A DNA stretch of 64,000 nt from Ascoidea tarda (nom. inval.) (Eukaryota > Ascomycota > Saccharomycetes > Ascoideales > Ascoideaceae): positions 1 through 64,000 of the forward strand of contig JAKTTS010000019.1 of assembly GCA_030560485.1 (NCBI GenBank), written 5' to 3'. The notes under the pieces are model-generated. The model saw only the letters and a program-made list of their open reading frames with translations, searched no databases and had not been told where the DNA came from. A program made the translations under genes and the position numbers. Shown in pieces: positions 49,101 through 57,625 of this stretch. Numbering within the stretch: position 1 is the first letter of the stretch; every line of letters begins with the position of its first letter.

Positions 49101-50408
49101 AATCGAAATTTATTTGGAGATAATGAAAGGCCATTTCAAAAATTTGAAAATGAGCATCCTAACTGGAGAGAAAAAGTTGTTGAAAAAGATAATTTTAAAA
49201 TAGTTTTTTTAAAAGATAGTAAATTTGAATTAACTGGCAGCGGGATGATTATTTGTGACACGCCAGAAATTGCACGAATTGTTTATTTATGTATATTAAG
49301 AATGAAAATTGGAAATACTAAAGTGCCATTAATTTTAAAGTTGAATGATCCGAGGGTGTTTAATAATCGATCTATGAATTTGGTCAAGCCATCTAATAAG
49401 GTTATTATCAATAATTTTCAATTGAAGTCGCATATAAAATTGATTGATATTAAAGTTACTTTGAAAGAAAGACTTGGAGTAAATTTAATTAAAGTCACCA
49501 AGTTTAAAAAAGATGAAAGGAAAAATTTTGTTGGATTTCGAAATGATGCAGTAATTTTGCATTTTGAAAATCTACAAGATGCTATTAGATTTAAGAATTT
49601 TTTGATGAAATTTAAGTTTTCAAACAATTGCAGCCGAATAATAGGATTTAATAAGAAGTTGGAAAATAATGCTAACGCAGCTACAGAATACAATAAGCAG
49701 ACATTGTTTTTCAAAAACGATCAATGTTTCTCGCTTTATAATCACCAGCATAATTACATGAATGAAAAAAGAAGGAATGTAAACCCAAATGACAATATTT
49801 ACAATGGGGACAATGGCAGCAATAATGATAACACTGACAATGACAATGACAATGACAATGATGATGATGATGATGATAATGATGATAATGATGATAATGA
49901 TGATAATGATAATGATGATAATGATAATGAATATGATAACGAAAAGAGAAATGGTAATGGCAATGGAGATTACAAGCTTGGAAATACCAGCAGTATTAAT
50001 GATTTTTTTCAAAGTTTAAATGGTAGTGGCAATGACAATGGTGCTGCTATTAGCAGTGGAAAGGAGGCTGAAAGAGGATACAAGTTTGAGATATTTTTTT
50101 ATCACGACGAGTCACGGAGGATTTTGATAGACAACGTGGTGTTGAATCCAGACAGCGAGATGTTGCTAGTTGGGATGACTAGATATTTCAAGGACATATT
50201 CAAGAACTTTGGGCAAATCCACAAGACAAGGTTCTTGAAGTCCAAAATTCCGTTGCCTGAGAAGGAGGATGCGCAGAAGAAGGAAGTGGTGCCTTTCATC
50301 ACGCAGGTGTTCATTGAATTCAACTCGAACGAGCAGGCCACACGAGCCATACGCTCTCTCAATGGCGAGTTCTTCGACGGCAAGTGTCTATATATCAACT
50401 ACGCGTAG
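43131..50408 (+). CDS. Giant Asn/Lys-rich protein with AT-hook and C-terminal RRMs
   Basis: This encodes 2425 residues from the first ATG at 43131; a TTG 24 bases upstream is not credible. The N-terminal 230 residues contain an ordered-looking hydrophobic helical block (YILFSIRFFLQIFN, LLSILLTHLLSS). An AT-hook-like RRPGRPKK lies at 561-568. Acidic and basic Asn-rich stretches, a nine-copy SQIT(D/E) repeat and coiled-coil Lys/Glu segments follow. Around 1370-1620 is another folded-looking helical region. An Asn/Tyr-rich stretch (NYNYNN) spans about 1840-1960. An RRM-like segment lies at about 2088-2180 (KVIINNF, NAVILHFENLQDAI-like) and a clear RRM at about 2336-2425 (MLLVGMTRYFKDIFKNFG, FIEFNSNEQATRAIRSLNG). 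Probably a nuclear RNA-binding regulator; I do not recognise an orthologue. Confidence 0.75.
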   Translation: MNLDINKDLDANKDKDKDLDLNLDLHTKSDLDLDSDCDSNMGINIGINMDLNINSSEFNNSNNIHSYFPLFDYQLHLSHISLTNNIPLKTFFQLYGSDFSINKNIKNINKNILSTIKQNYILFSIRFFLQIFNSNYNQINHHSDQNDLTDQLFSIKNAHLIFHQSNLHHLLSILLTHLLSSHSYFISINEAKSIFIKVLKILIKKNKLNYFKKNINNNNNFTKKNKSQFFFILNENYKFLNHFFNNNSIQIDENSLLLNLLNFLPLNKVFDQNDSTTTNNNKLLICSHNLLNYLPNASNNHPIIYCSKTTPDNHNDYFYLVDADPKNFVSKNSINLFKTTIKTSDQPEIVTETNPQTTTDVNEQSSNVTNDETITDKEYDNNSDDSSDDNTNDSINEHSDENNHETILKQVFETHNNKNNAKITKPSDESKEEKIGNNSGKIVKYMYNSNDKTVKSNQVDNELNNEVDNEVDDKTDDKIDNDAENKNKKTFFNADKFIIVTYDKKSNNMIKSNNKNNSQKIKNNKKSDFNNSINLANSLTNRHEQHPKNNIQISESRKRKRRPGRPKKISSNNILDDKPKLNTKTRENRKKRKLYYEYVPENSSLSIESKKKLQDKLILSIENIIDQPRKRRHISYDENNKRKVVVSNNTQNNNLSTDDDNLIVELNKKQSHIKIKNKIDSNIKDKNDLDKFKENIKDNSQITDSQITDSQITDSQITDSQITDSQITDSQITDSQITESQITEKINTNKSKEECNSNTHIEKDSMKPSRKKNDIQSGNRNTNRRAIKPLQITITLKEIKRIIRKDIADYNIGSRNVRHIVPLNSTIIKNHNLRFNSKNLENTQSDNYLNDKINPFDFNNKITNNEDLNGHNVSKTFNNNDNLHTNDKTTNHKNNYENCNNNYIDDSSNKTKEGKKSNESENEDKNKTTDMNKIENDVLVGSNLIIKKNTIEQNLSKNHNVENNIGSADKNHTPIPAIQNKPSTNLLINLPKNTLAQPSLKTKTISKTQKRDFVPNTEYRMVLRSSKNLIKGKQIGPLKQNEKNNEKNKDNIAKRVETKPKNINENINNIEKNIEKNIENDINETVEKGSKEKSIKKIKRNIDYIKKINRKNTEQKENSTREANDKLNQNTLLKKPINKNNRKSERETNIKRKLQEIEEIKKQIKKVEKEIEKAKKSKNPQIENEIEIENQDKTHARNEVLNLSGNFINYNDNDLFMNNNNKEKDFDIVSIRKNKNENKNENENRKEKRKEKEKEKKADGNSEIQALEYNCDEPIFEISSYPKMVHGPAKTNKEINDNKTELNTEQIQKHKFECAGGNFSQFPIPNYKSKTKKTRSRPVNEKNKERETIKDSLKEQKRIARLELQEKYFEKLQAVYKITIDAQPDFLNQLSPDSYLFKKIKRTLKEKKKLIETITFSDTDHLDFRDNPELYDMLMINDLKGKYNEAVKDIINYENYDRYFNETDLFYNKFDRKDGVLTNNQVPAAVLPLLDKAFHKVVDYSTESIENEDMIFSIDEYFANSENQSMINFQIQQFPEISKKILEIVAKRQEIPSTYNLNRLFILNEFHKDEEFYSIYKKDYDEKTNKKDLKLNELFLYLCFRNCIISGREEYQRQFDYQYQQYQRQNLNKERENENNQDKNKDINKDLNSKVNSRPCSQMCFNQISKPVLSFQTPDCCDTKQNNQENQSQSSRCNSLSSAKECSAGSFNTNKGYTTADSSNSESHSDKKNIKNIKNINNNNQTSYSVQNGDEIEIDVLEVFENINSKRNQDQTIDPTDGKVCNEKELYDENSNSSNKKQNLKLNTNKDSQPVLGVRSNFDFNETFKSNLNNNFSVNQNTDPHYNPNYINPYSNIGYNADPNGGFTFNNPNYTYHNYNGENYGFQNYNNVNYNYSNVNYNYNNGSYNNQNYSSLNYNNTGYSNPGYSNANYNPNYNFGNAAVNNPNYADGEFGVNFGINFDSYLAPNYNDYYESNINRNGYKGLSRYMDGYYNRNLFGDNERPFQKFENEHPNWREKVVEKDNFKIVFLKDSKFELTGSGMIICDTPEIARIVYLCILRMKIGNTKVPLILKLNDPRVFNNRSMNLVKPSNKVIINNFQLKSHIKLIDIKVTLKERLGVNLIKVTKFKKDERKNFVGFRNDAVILHFENLQDAIRFKNFLMKFKFSNNCSRIIGFNKKLENNANAATEYNKQTLFFKNDQCFSLYNHQHNYMNEKRRNVNPNDNIYNGDNGSNNDNTDNDNDNDNDDDDDDNDDNDDNDDNDNDDNDNEYDNEKRNGNGNGDYKLGNTSSINDFFQSLNGSGNDNGAAISSGKEAERGYKFEIFFYHDESRRILIDNVVLNPDSEMLLVGMTRYFKDIFKNFGQIHKTRFLKSKIPLPEKEDAQKKEVVPFITQVFIEFNSNEQATRAIRSLNGEFFDGKCLYINYA
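45228..45362 (+). repeat. 15-bp coding minisatellite, nine copies
   Basis: The unit AGCCAAATCACTGAC is repeated nine times in frame, the last two with GAG/GAA for GAC, giving SQITD x7 then SQITE x2. Near-perfect copies mean recent expansion. Confidence 0.95.
49830..49937 (+). repeat. GATGAT/GATAAT repeat coding Asp/Asn tract
   Basis: A trinucleotide/hexanucleotide array of GATAAT, GATGAT and GACAAT encodes an Asp/Asn-rich linker between the two RRM regions of the giant protein. Confidence 0.85.
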
Positions 50409-50704
50409 CAGAAGCAGTACAGACCCAGGAAGAAGAAGCAGCACAAATCGCTTTCCCAATCGGGACAGATAGAGCAGAAAATGCACAACGCCCTCACCGG
50501 GACTCGAACTGCGGCTGCGGCGGAGGGACGAAGGGGCGGAGCACGATCCAGGCGCGGATCGGGCGGATTCCGCGGAGTTGCTCGAATTCAAATTCCAAAC
50601 GTGCGTGGGTTGTTTATGTGTCTCTCCAATCCATCACCAAGTCCATCACCAAGTCCAGATACTATCTGTGCATCAGAACATTTAGAGTGTATTGCAGGTC
50701 GAAA

Positions 50705-51695
50705 ATGAGTTACAACGTAAGTAGATGGTTTTTTCCAGAAGGGCTTCAATGCTCTAGGGTTTGTTGCCTTGGAGGCCTAGTCTTATTCCATTTTTTGGGT
50801 TTGTTACTAACCTACTGACACAAATATCGTTACTATTCCAATCTAGTATAATAATCAAAATCCCTTTGAAGCCGACACAAGCTACGAGATGGGAAACTTC
50901 AAGAACCAAGGTTCTGATTTTTTTGATGATATTAACAGATTCAAGCAATCGTTATCTGACTACTCAGATCTTATAAACCGAATCGATTCTGCTCAGAAAA
51001 GCTTGTTGGGCGAATACGATGAGGAAAAAGAATTCAATTTAAAGAGGCAAATTGATTCCCTATTGACTGAGATCAATTCCAAACAAAATGATTTGAAATC
51101 TCAATTAACCAAACTAATGAAATCAACCGGTGGTGATAGCATTAAGAAAACCCAAGCTGAAGCTGTTAGGGAGGAGTTTCTAGGATTGATCAGCAGATTC
51201 AGCGTTAACCAGTCCAATCACAAAACCCAAAATAAACAGCAAGTGGCAAGACAATATAAGATCATCAAACCAGATGCCACTGACTTGGAATTAAATCAAG
51301 CAGTTCAACAGTATGAAGATGGTAATGGGGAACAGTTGTTTACTCAAGCATTGTTAAATACTAATAGAAAAGGTGAGGCTAAGGTTGCATTATCCGAGGT
51401 CCAAGACAGACATTTGGAATTACTCAAAATTGAAAAATCAATGCAAGAATTAGCCCAATTGTTTCATGATATGGAAGATTTAGTAATTGAACAAGACGAA
51501 AACATCCAAATGATTGATAATAATATCCAAAAGGCTCAAACTGATGTTGAGCATGGTTTGGCTCAAGCTGATAAAGCTGTTGATAGCGCTAGAAAAGCAA
51601 GAAGCAAGAAAAGATGGTGTATTTTCATTCTTATCTTGATTATTCTAATTATTATTGGTGCTGTTGTTGGTGGTGTTGTCGGAAGTCAAAAATAA
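50705..51695 (+). CDS. SSO1: Plasma-membrane syntaxin (Sso1/Sso2-type t-SNARE), two exons
   Basis: Exon 1 is 50705-50716 (MSYN), intron 50717-50846 (130 nt; GTAAGT donor, TACTAAC at 50805-50811, TAG acceptor), and exon 2 50847-51695; total 286 residues. MSYN is also the start of yeast Sso1, which supports the short first exon. Order: Habc helices (about 30-175); linker with RQYKIIKPDAT; SNARE motif with ALSEVQDRHLELLKIEKSM, QLFHDMEDLVIEQ and a central-layer Gln; a basic stretch KARSKKRW; and a C-terminal anchor (IFILILIILIIIGAVVGG). It forms the exocytic t-SNARE with Sec9. Only one copy is seen here, so SSO1/SSO2 naming is provisional. Confidence 0.93.
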
Positions 51696-54616
51696 TCTAT
51701 AAAAGACAAATAAGACAAAAAAGAAATTGTTTTTTTTTCTTTATTGTTATTTTTATTTTTATTTTTACCCTAATGCTTCTTTTTAATCTTTCAATTTTTA
51801 ATACTGTTTGATTTTTGTGATATTACTTTTTTGCCCTTATTTTATCTAAAAACTTACTAGATTAACTTCTAAAATTATTAATCTAATTAATTTTATTACT
51901 TTGTTTAGTATTTTGTTTTTTTTTTTTATTTTTTTTGTTTTTATGCTTTGTTACTTTTTTATTTTAATTTATTCTTCGAACTGACTTTAATCTTTAAGAC
52001 ACTATTTTCAATTCTTTTAATCAAAATATTTATTTTTTTTTCTTATTCATTCATTTGTTTATTTATTTTCAATAAAACAACGCTTAACATGTTAATCAAT
52101 ATCTTTAGTGTATATAACCTTACAATGGATGATTTACAATTTTAGAAGCTGGAAAAATAAAAAAACAAAAGCACTATTAAATGTAAAAAAATCCAAAACA
52201 AATTTATCGCTTATTCCTACTCAAAATATTCAAAATTCAAAATCCGTAAAGACATAAAGACATAAAGACGTAAAGACATAAAGACATAAAGAAATAAAGT
52301 AAAGAAATAATAAAATGATAAAATGATAAAATGATAAAATAACAAAATAAAAACTTGCCATCTATGGGGCTAGACGAGGCCATGTCAAAAATATTGTGAA
52401 TTATTCATTCAATAATTTCTATTCCCAATTGTCAATAGAATCCCTTTTGTACTGATTTTGCCGGAATAAGTTTTGATGGAGTGCAGACCCTACCAGTAGA
52501 TCTTAACTGATGTTTGCCCCAGAAAACGCTGCTTTTCTGCGACTGATCATGAAGATGTTCACTCTTCTAATCTTCTGCTTTGATGCTGGTTAAATGAGTG
52601 GTCTGGAAGCTGTTGGAAAGCGCCTCAACTCTAAGATAAACATCATTTTGGCTGGACAAATCGGGCCTATTCCGGTTTGGGACGAACGCTTCTTTTCCTG
52701 GCCAGCTCCAAGTGTTTCCAGTTGAGCTGTTGAATCAAGCTCACAAGTTCTGGGTATTCTCCACAATTAAGCCTCCAGAAATGCAGAACATTGATAAGGC
52801 TTGCGCTGCCCTCTGCTTTCTGTCCACTGTTAAGGAAACACAGCAGAAACGCAGTAGAAACGACACCTTCAGCGAGAGCGACGGTCCCATGTTTTTTCCA
52901 TCGCAACCACAAATTCTCTGCTCTCAAACAGATTTGATCTGTACGTCCATCATATCTTGTGCTGTCAACACAATCGCCATACAAAGCCACTTCAGCAAAG
53001 GACCCATCCCGGCTAAGTGAGGTCTTCACCAGCCACGGCGTCCAACTGCGACAAGCAAGCTCAACGTGGTCACGGGATCTGAATACAAAGCAAACCAGAA
53101 ATAAATACATTTGAGAGAAAAATATTTAAGGGGTTCAAAGCAACTGGAATATCGTGTATAAGTCCAATGTAATGCACCTGCTGCTTCTTTGTTGCCGTTT
53201 ATTAGGGTTGTCTTGAGAACCAATTTCAATTTATTGTTAGTAGATTACAGAAAACAGTATTTTTTATCCAACCTTTCTTATCTCACATTTCCCATTTTCC
53301 ATGTCTCATCGAACATTTGATGCAAAGTTCGGCTGATGAACATTGCCAAGAATGTGGATAAGTCTGGCCTTTTCTGTTAAGGTTTTTCTATCTAATATTC
53401 CCATTTCAGGCTTAATACTTGGAGCACAACTCTCCTAATTTGGAGTCTGCAAAAGTATAGGAAACAATCAACAAGCAACACAATACAATCAATACAAAAA
53501 TTAATTTTCATAGAAGACATCCAACTGGACCAAACACACAATAGCCCAACACGCCTGAAACCTATTTCCCAATTTTTTTATTACTTGTTGATTAACCTCT
53601 CTTAAAAGAATTTGAAGCTCAATCTTTTTTGAGTTGATCACCAACAATCAACGCTGGTACTAACTGGTGTCTTGAGCGAACTTGATCCTGATTTGCATCC
53701 AAATATTTCTAAAGACCGATATCATTTTGTCAAATATTTTTTATAGAAAAAAATTTCCCGGAACTTACCGACAAAATTAAAAATTTAGGAGATTTCTCTG
53801 ATCTGATCAGCCTTTTCATTCAATTGCCAGTTAGAAAAAACTCAAATTTCTTTTTCTTCTCATATTCTGCCTAAATAAATACAATCAACTGTCTACATTA
53901 ATCTCTCCAACTCGACCAATGAAACCCAATAATACTCCAGTGTTAATTCTGTTGCAAATGGTCCTTAAGTTGGGTAAATTACATGAGGCTAGTTCAACAA
54001 GAACTCATCCGAATTTAAAAGTTTGTCACGCTGCTTCACTATACAACAAAAGGTGTAGCCATTTTCATATTCACGCACAACGGCATCGCTATGTTGGGAC
54101 CTACTTCATAAAGTTTTTTACAGTTGGGTTTTTTCATTTTTGGTTTAAATTATCTCAACTGAAAAATCTTATTTAAATTTTTGAACCTTCAATAAACATC
54201 CGTTCACAATTTGATACAACCATTCCAAATTAGAAAATCAAAAACCATCTTCAATTTATCAAAGTATTGATTTATAGCTATTATTAGTCAAATTTCAAAA
54301 AGGATCGATTCACCTTTTTTTTCAAGAATTTCAATATAAATGTCTTGATATATCTTTCTTCTTTTATCTGTTTCTTTCTTTCTTTTGTCCATTCTTTTTA
54401 TAAATTATTAAATTGTTATCCTTAAAACGAATTCACTCGCTAAATATCTTTTTTGGTTCAGTTTAATATTATTTATTTTTTTCTTACTTTAGTTTTAATT
54501 TTTTTCCTGGTTCTTTCGTTTTATTATACCTAATACCTTCGTTTTATTATCTTTTAATACCTTTATTTTCACATTCGTTAATACAAGGGATAACCCATTA
54601 AGCGGAAGTCCAGAAC
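51696..54616. other. 2.9-kb spacer upstream of the wall-protein gene
   Basis: 51700-52250 is T- then A-rich 3' flank of the SSO gene. 52252-52305 is an (AGACATAAA)n array and 52313-52345 an (AAAATGAT)n array. 52470-53060 is GC-richer and holds overlapping ORFs on both strands (147 codons on the minus strand at 52667-53110, 102 on the plus strand) with no recognisable domain. I regard both as chance. From 53060 to 54616 it is ordinary AT-rich DNA, probably the long promoter of the secreted-protein gene. Confidence 0.5.
52252..52345. repeat. (AGACATAAA)n and (AAAATGAT)n arrays
   Basis: Five to six imperfect copies of AGACATAAA are followed by four copies of AAAATGAT. They are non-coding. Confidence 0.85.
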
Positions 54617-57600
54617 ATGAAGGTTTTATCAAAACTTCACTTTCTCTCCTTAGCTGTTGTAGCTATTGCTGGCTCTGTTAACGGCAATTCAGACTTTCAT
54701 TTTACCAATAAAACTTATCCAATTTCGAATTCTTCTGTTCCAATACACGATGAAGATTGTGATTTACCAGTAGAAATCACTAAAACAGAGACAGAAACAA
54801 CCACTGCTATTGAAACCAAAACAACTACTGATATTGAAACAACTGTTCAAACAACCACTGCCTATGAAACTGTTACCCAAACTCTATTTTCTTCAATTTA
54901 TGAGCATCCTTTAATTCCTGATGATGACGACGATGAACCAATCCATTCAATGCCCCCTCCCCCACCTGCTCAATCTCTAGCTCCCGTTGTTCATTGGAAC
55001 GTAGACTTATACGATAAAAACAATCTTCATCCAGTTGATTATGGATTTTTGTATTATTCTTCTAAAAGCACCAACTCTCCAAATGCTAACCATACTTTTG
55101 GTACTCTTAATTATACTTATAATTATCCAAGTGTTAACTTAGATCACTCTGGCTTTTGCTCTGTATCCTATTCTGGAGATTCAGCTGACGGTTCATTATC
55201 CGTTGATTTTAATGATGATTCTGCTTATAAAAAAGCTGTTGATGAGTGGAATTGTAATAAAGGTTTGATTTTTGTTACTTATTTAGAAGGCTGTGGCTCT
55301 TATGATTCTCAAGATACTTGTTTTTTCAACTCCTCATCAATTAAGTTTGATGATGAGAATCAAATAGTTACAATTGGTGGTAAACCCTGTGATGTTAAAG
55401 ACTTGGCTTCTTCTGTTGATTTTGCCTGGGGTGAATATACTATTGATGATGATTCTCAGGGAGCCAGTGGTTTTGGCAAAGACGATAGTAGCAGCGACGC
55501 TTTTACTGCTGCTCCAACCACTGCTTCAGGCTATTTTGCACCCACTGCTGCTACTAGTTTATCTGTAAGCACAGCTTTATCGTCTGACACCTGTGGAACC
55601 TATGATCCAGTTTATGGCTTTTTGATGGGTACTCTTGGTAATGAGTTTGATGCTGGTATTGATGATTGTCTTGGTTATGAAACCATTGAAGACACAGAGT
55701 ATTACAGTTATTTAGATGATCTTGATGTTGACGATTTGGATGCTGATTTCCAGTATGAAGAAGAATTAGATTTGGAAGTTATTAACGACGATGATTATTT
55801 GGATTATTATGATGAAGATGAAGAAACCTTATTGAAAAAGAGATCACATTTGGCTAAGAGAGGTCTTTTTACCAAAGTCAAAACCAAAATTAAAAAAGCT
55901 TTAGCTAATGGAAAACAACTTGCTAAACAAGTTGTTTCAGATGTTAAAAATATTAAAACCACTATTGTTAATAAAGTTGCAAAGGCTACCAGTATCTCAG
56001 GTACATTGTTTGATAAGCAAATGACTATTCAAGTTCCAGCTAAACAAAAGGTTGTTGAATCTCCATGGGGCAATGCAGTTTTACTTAAATCAATCAAACC
56101 AAAGAAAAACAAAAAGGGAGAAGACAATGCTATCAGTGCTGAATTAAAATTTTTCTGTGTTGACTGTGGTGCCAAAGGTAGCGCCAGTATTAAAGGTTCA
56201 GGTACTTTCTCGTTTGCTTTAATCAAGTTTACGGCCGGTACAGTTGCTGCTGACATGAATCTAGCAGTTGGGTTGCAATTGGGTATTGAAGCTAAAATCG
56301 AGTATGAGAATTCTTTTGAAGTTGCGTTTGCCAAAATCGGATTACCAGGATTGTCTTATGGTGTGTTGACTCTTGGACCAATGATAACAGTTGGTGCCGA
56401 AGTTACATTTAGTGCTGCTGCCACTGGTACAGTTTTAGGTGGTGGTAAATTTGTGATTTCAAACGCAAAGGCTGTTGTTGATTTAGTCGACTCTTCAAAA
56501 TCATATGCCTCGGGGTGGACACCAAACTTTGTTCCTGTATTTAATGCTACAGGAGAAATTGAATTAAAGGTGGGTGCTGGTCTTCCAGTAGGATTAGCTT
56601 TTGGTATTTCAGTTGGTAGTTATTCATTGGATGTTGCTTTGGTTGACAAGCCATCAGTTGAATTCAGTGCTAAGGTGTCGGGTGAAATCAATCTAGAAGG
56701 TGCTGGTATGACTTCTTCCGATTCGTGTACTGGTATTGCTACTGCTATTAATTTTAAGAATGAGGTTTATGCTAAGCTTGGAAAAGCTAAGCAATACCAA
56801 TTGGTTACTCCATTTGAAAAAACTCTTAAGGAAGGATGTCTTTTTGGCAAAAAAGAAACCACCTCTTCGTCCAGCTCTGTTTCAGCTGCTGCCACTTCTG
56901 TTACAAAGAGATCATTGAAAAGACGTGATGACAATTCAACCTATGATGATACCACCGAAATCTATAATGCTGATGCCAAAAACGTTACCGATTGGGATTT
57001 GCCAGTTGCTTCGAATGATGGTTATAATGTTACCACAGGTTATGAATATATCACTTTGTTGGATTATTTCTTGAATTATCAAGTGGTGAGTTGTGCAAAT
57101 GGTAACTTGTACTTGCAAAACAACACCAATTATAAGGAGAGTAACCAAGAGGATTGTTCTTCATTATGGGGAGTTACAGATGATAGTGTTGCTGTTGATG
57201 GTTTTTCTCGTATATTGCATTATTATAATGACACAATGAACAAAGCTGGTATTTCAAGATTAAGAGCTAGTGACCAAGACAATATTCCAAACGGGTCAGT
57301 ATATGTTTCGCTTACACCATATGATGATGAAGATGATGAGACCAACGACATTTATTATGCTATTGATAATAATGATAATGTTTATTTCCCAGTGGCATGT
57401 TCATTTACCAACACGTCTTTGCCAGCTAAGCTTTTCTTGGTAGCAAATGAGACAGAAGGTGTTGAATTGTTGGAGAGCAACAAGTTCATTTATACTATCA
57501 CAGGTGGTGAAATTGATACATGTGTTTTCTTACCAGTTGTTAGAGACCCTGAAGAATCTGGTGATGAATGGTACGACAATTTCGATGAATATTTCGATTA

Positions 57601-57625
57601 CGAAGATGAAGTTGATTCGGAGTAA
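54617..57625 (+). CDS. Secreted cell-wall-type protein with Kex2-like sites
   Basis: This encodes 1002 residues from an ATG at 54617. A signal peptide covers about 1-23 (LHFLSLAVVAIAGSVNG), followed by a Thr/Glu repeat (TETETTTAIETKTTT). A first domain (about 128-265; VDLYDKNNLHPVDYGFLYYS, GFCSVSYSGDS) and a second beta-rich domain (about 500-700; FFCVDCGAKGSASIKGSGTF, GLQLGIEAKIEYE) resemble the DUF7029 and DUF7223 pair of fungal secreted proteins. Dibasic clusters KKR 407-409, KR 414-415, KR 764-765 and KRR 768-770 would let Kex2 cut it into three chains. There is no C-terminal hydrophobic segment, so no GPI anchor; the end is acidic. Function is unknown, probably cell-surface. Confidence 0.8.
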   Translation: MKVLSKLHFLSLAVVAIAGSVNGNSDFHFTNKTYPISNSSVPIHDEDCDLPVEITKTETETTTAIETKTTTDIETTVQTTTAYETVTQTLFSSIYEHPLIPDDDDDEPIHSMPPPPPAQSLAPVVHWNVDLYDKNNLHPVDYGFLYYSSKSTNSPNANHTFGTLNYTYNYPSVNLDHSGFCSVSYSGDSADGSLSVDFNDDSAYKKAVDEWNCNKGLIFVTYLEGCGSYDSQDTCFFNSSSIKFDDENQIVTIGGKPCDVKDLASSVDFAWGEYTIDDDSQGASGFGKDDSSSDAFTAAPTTASGYFAPTAATSLSVSTALSSDTCGTYDPVYGFLMGTLGNEFDAGIDDCLGYETIEDTEYYSYLDDLDVDDLDADFQYEEELDLEVINDDDYLDYYDEDEETLLKKRSHLAKRGLFTKVKTKIKKALANGKQLAKQVVSDVKNIKTTIVNKVAKATSISGTLFDKQMTIQVPAKQKVVESPWGNAVLLKSIKPKKNKKGEDNAISAELKFFCVDCGAKGSASIKGSGTFSFALIKFTAGTVAADMNLAVGLQLGIEAKIEYENSFEVAFAKIGLPGLSYGVLTLGPMITVGAEVTFSAAATGTVLGGGKFVISNAKAVVDLVDSSKSYASGWTPNFVPVFNATGEIELKVGAGLPVGLAFGISVGSYSLDVALVDKPSVEFSAKVSGEINLEGAGMTSSDSCTGIATAINFKNEVYAKLGKAKQYQLVTPFEKTLKEGCLFGKKETTSSSSSVSAAATSVTKRSLKRRDDNSTYDDTTEIYNADAKNVTDWDLPVASNDGYNVTTGYEYITLLDYFLNYQVVSCANGNLYLQNNTNYKESNQEDCSSLWGVTDDSVAVDGFSRILHYYNDTMNKAGISRLRASDQDNIPNGSVYVSLTPYDDEDDETNDIYYAIDNNDNVYFPVACSFTNTSLPAKLFLVANETEGVELLESNKFIYTITGGEIDTCVFLPVVRDPEESGDEWYDNFDEYFDYEDEVDSE

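Noticed and set aside
49620-50012. Poly-isoleucine ORF, minus strand
   Set aside because: It is the antisense of the GAT-repeat in the giant gene.
50497-50514. tRNA-like T-loop (GTTCGAGTCCC on the minus strand)
   Set aside because: The flanking bases do not form a T stem, and no acceptor stem or A box fits upstream.
52667-53110. 147-codon minus-strand ORF in the SSO-wall-protein spacer
   Set aside because: It is matched by an overlapping plus-strand ORF, has no recognisable domain, and lies in GC-rich DNA where stops are rarer.
53919-54176. 85-codon plus-strand ORF upstream of the wall-protein gene
   Set aside because: No domain is recognisable, codon use is unlike nearby genes, and it lies in the presumed promoter.
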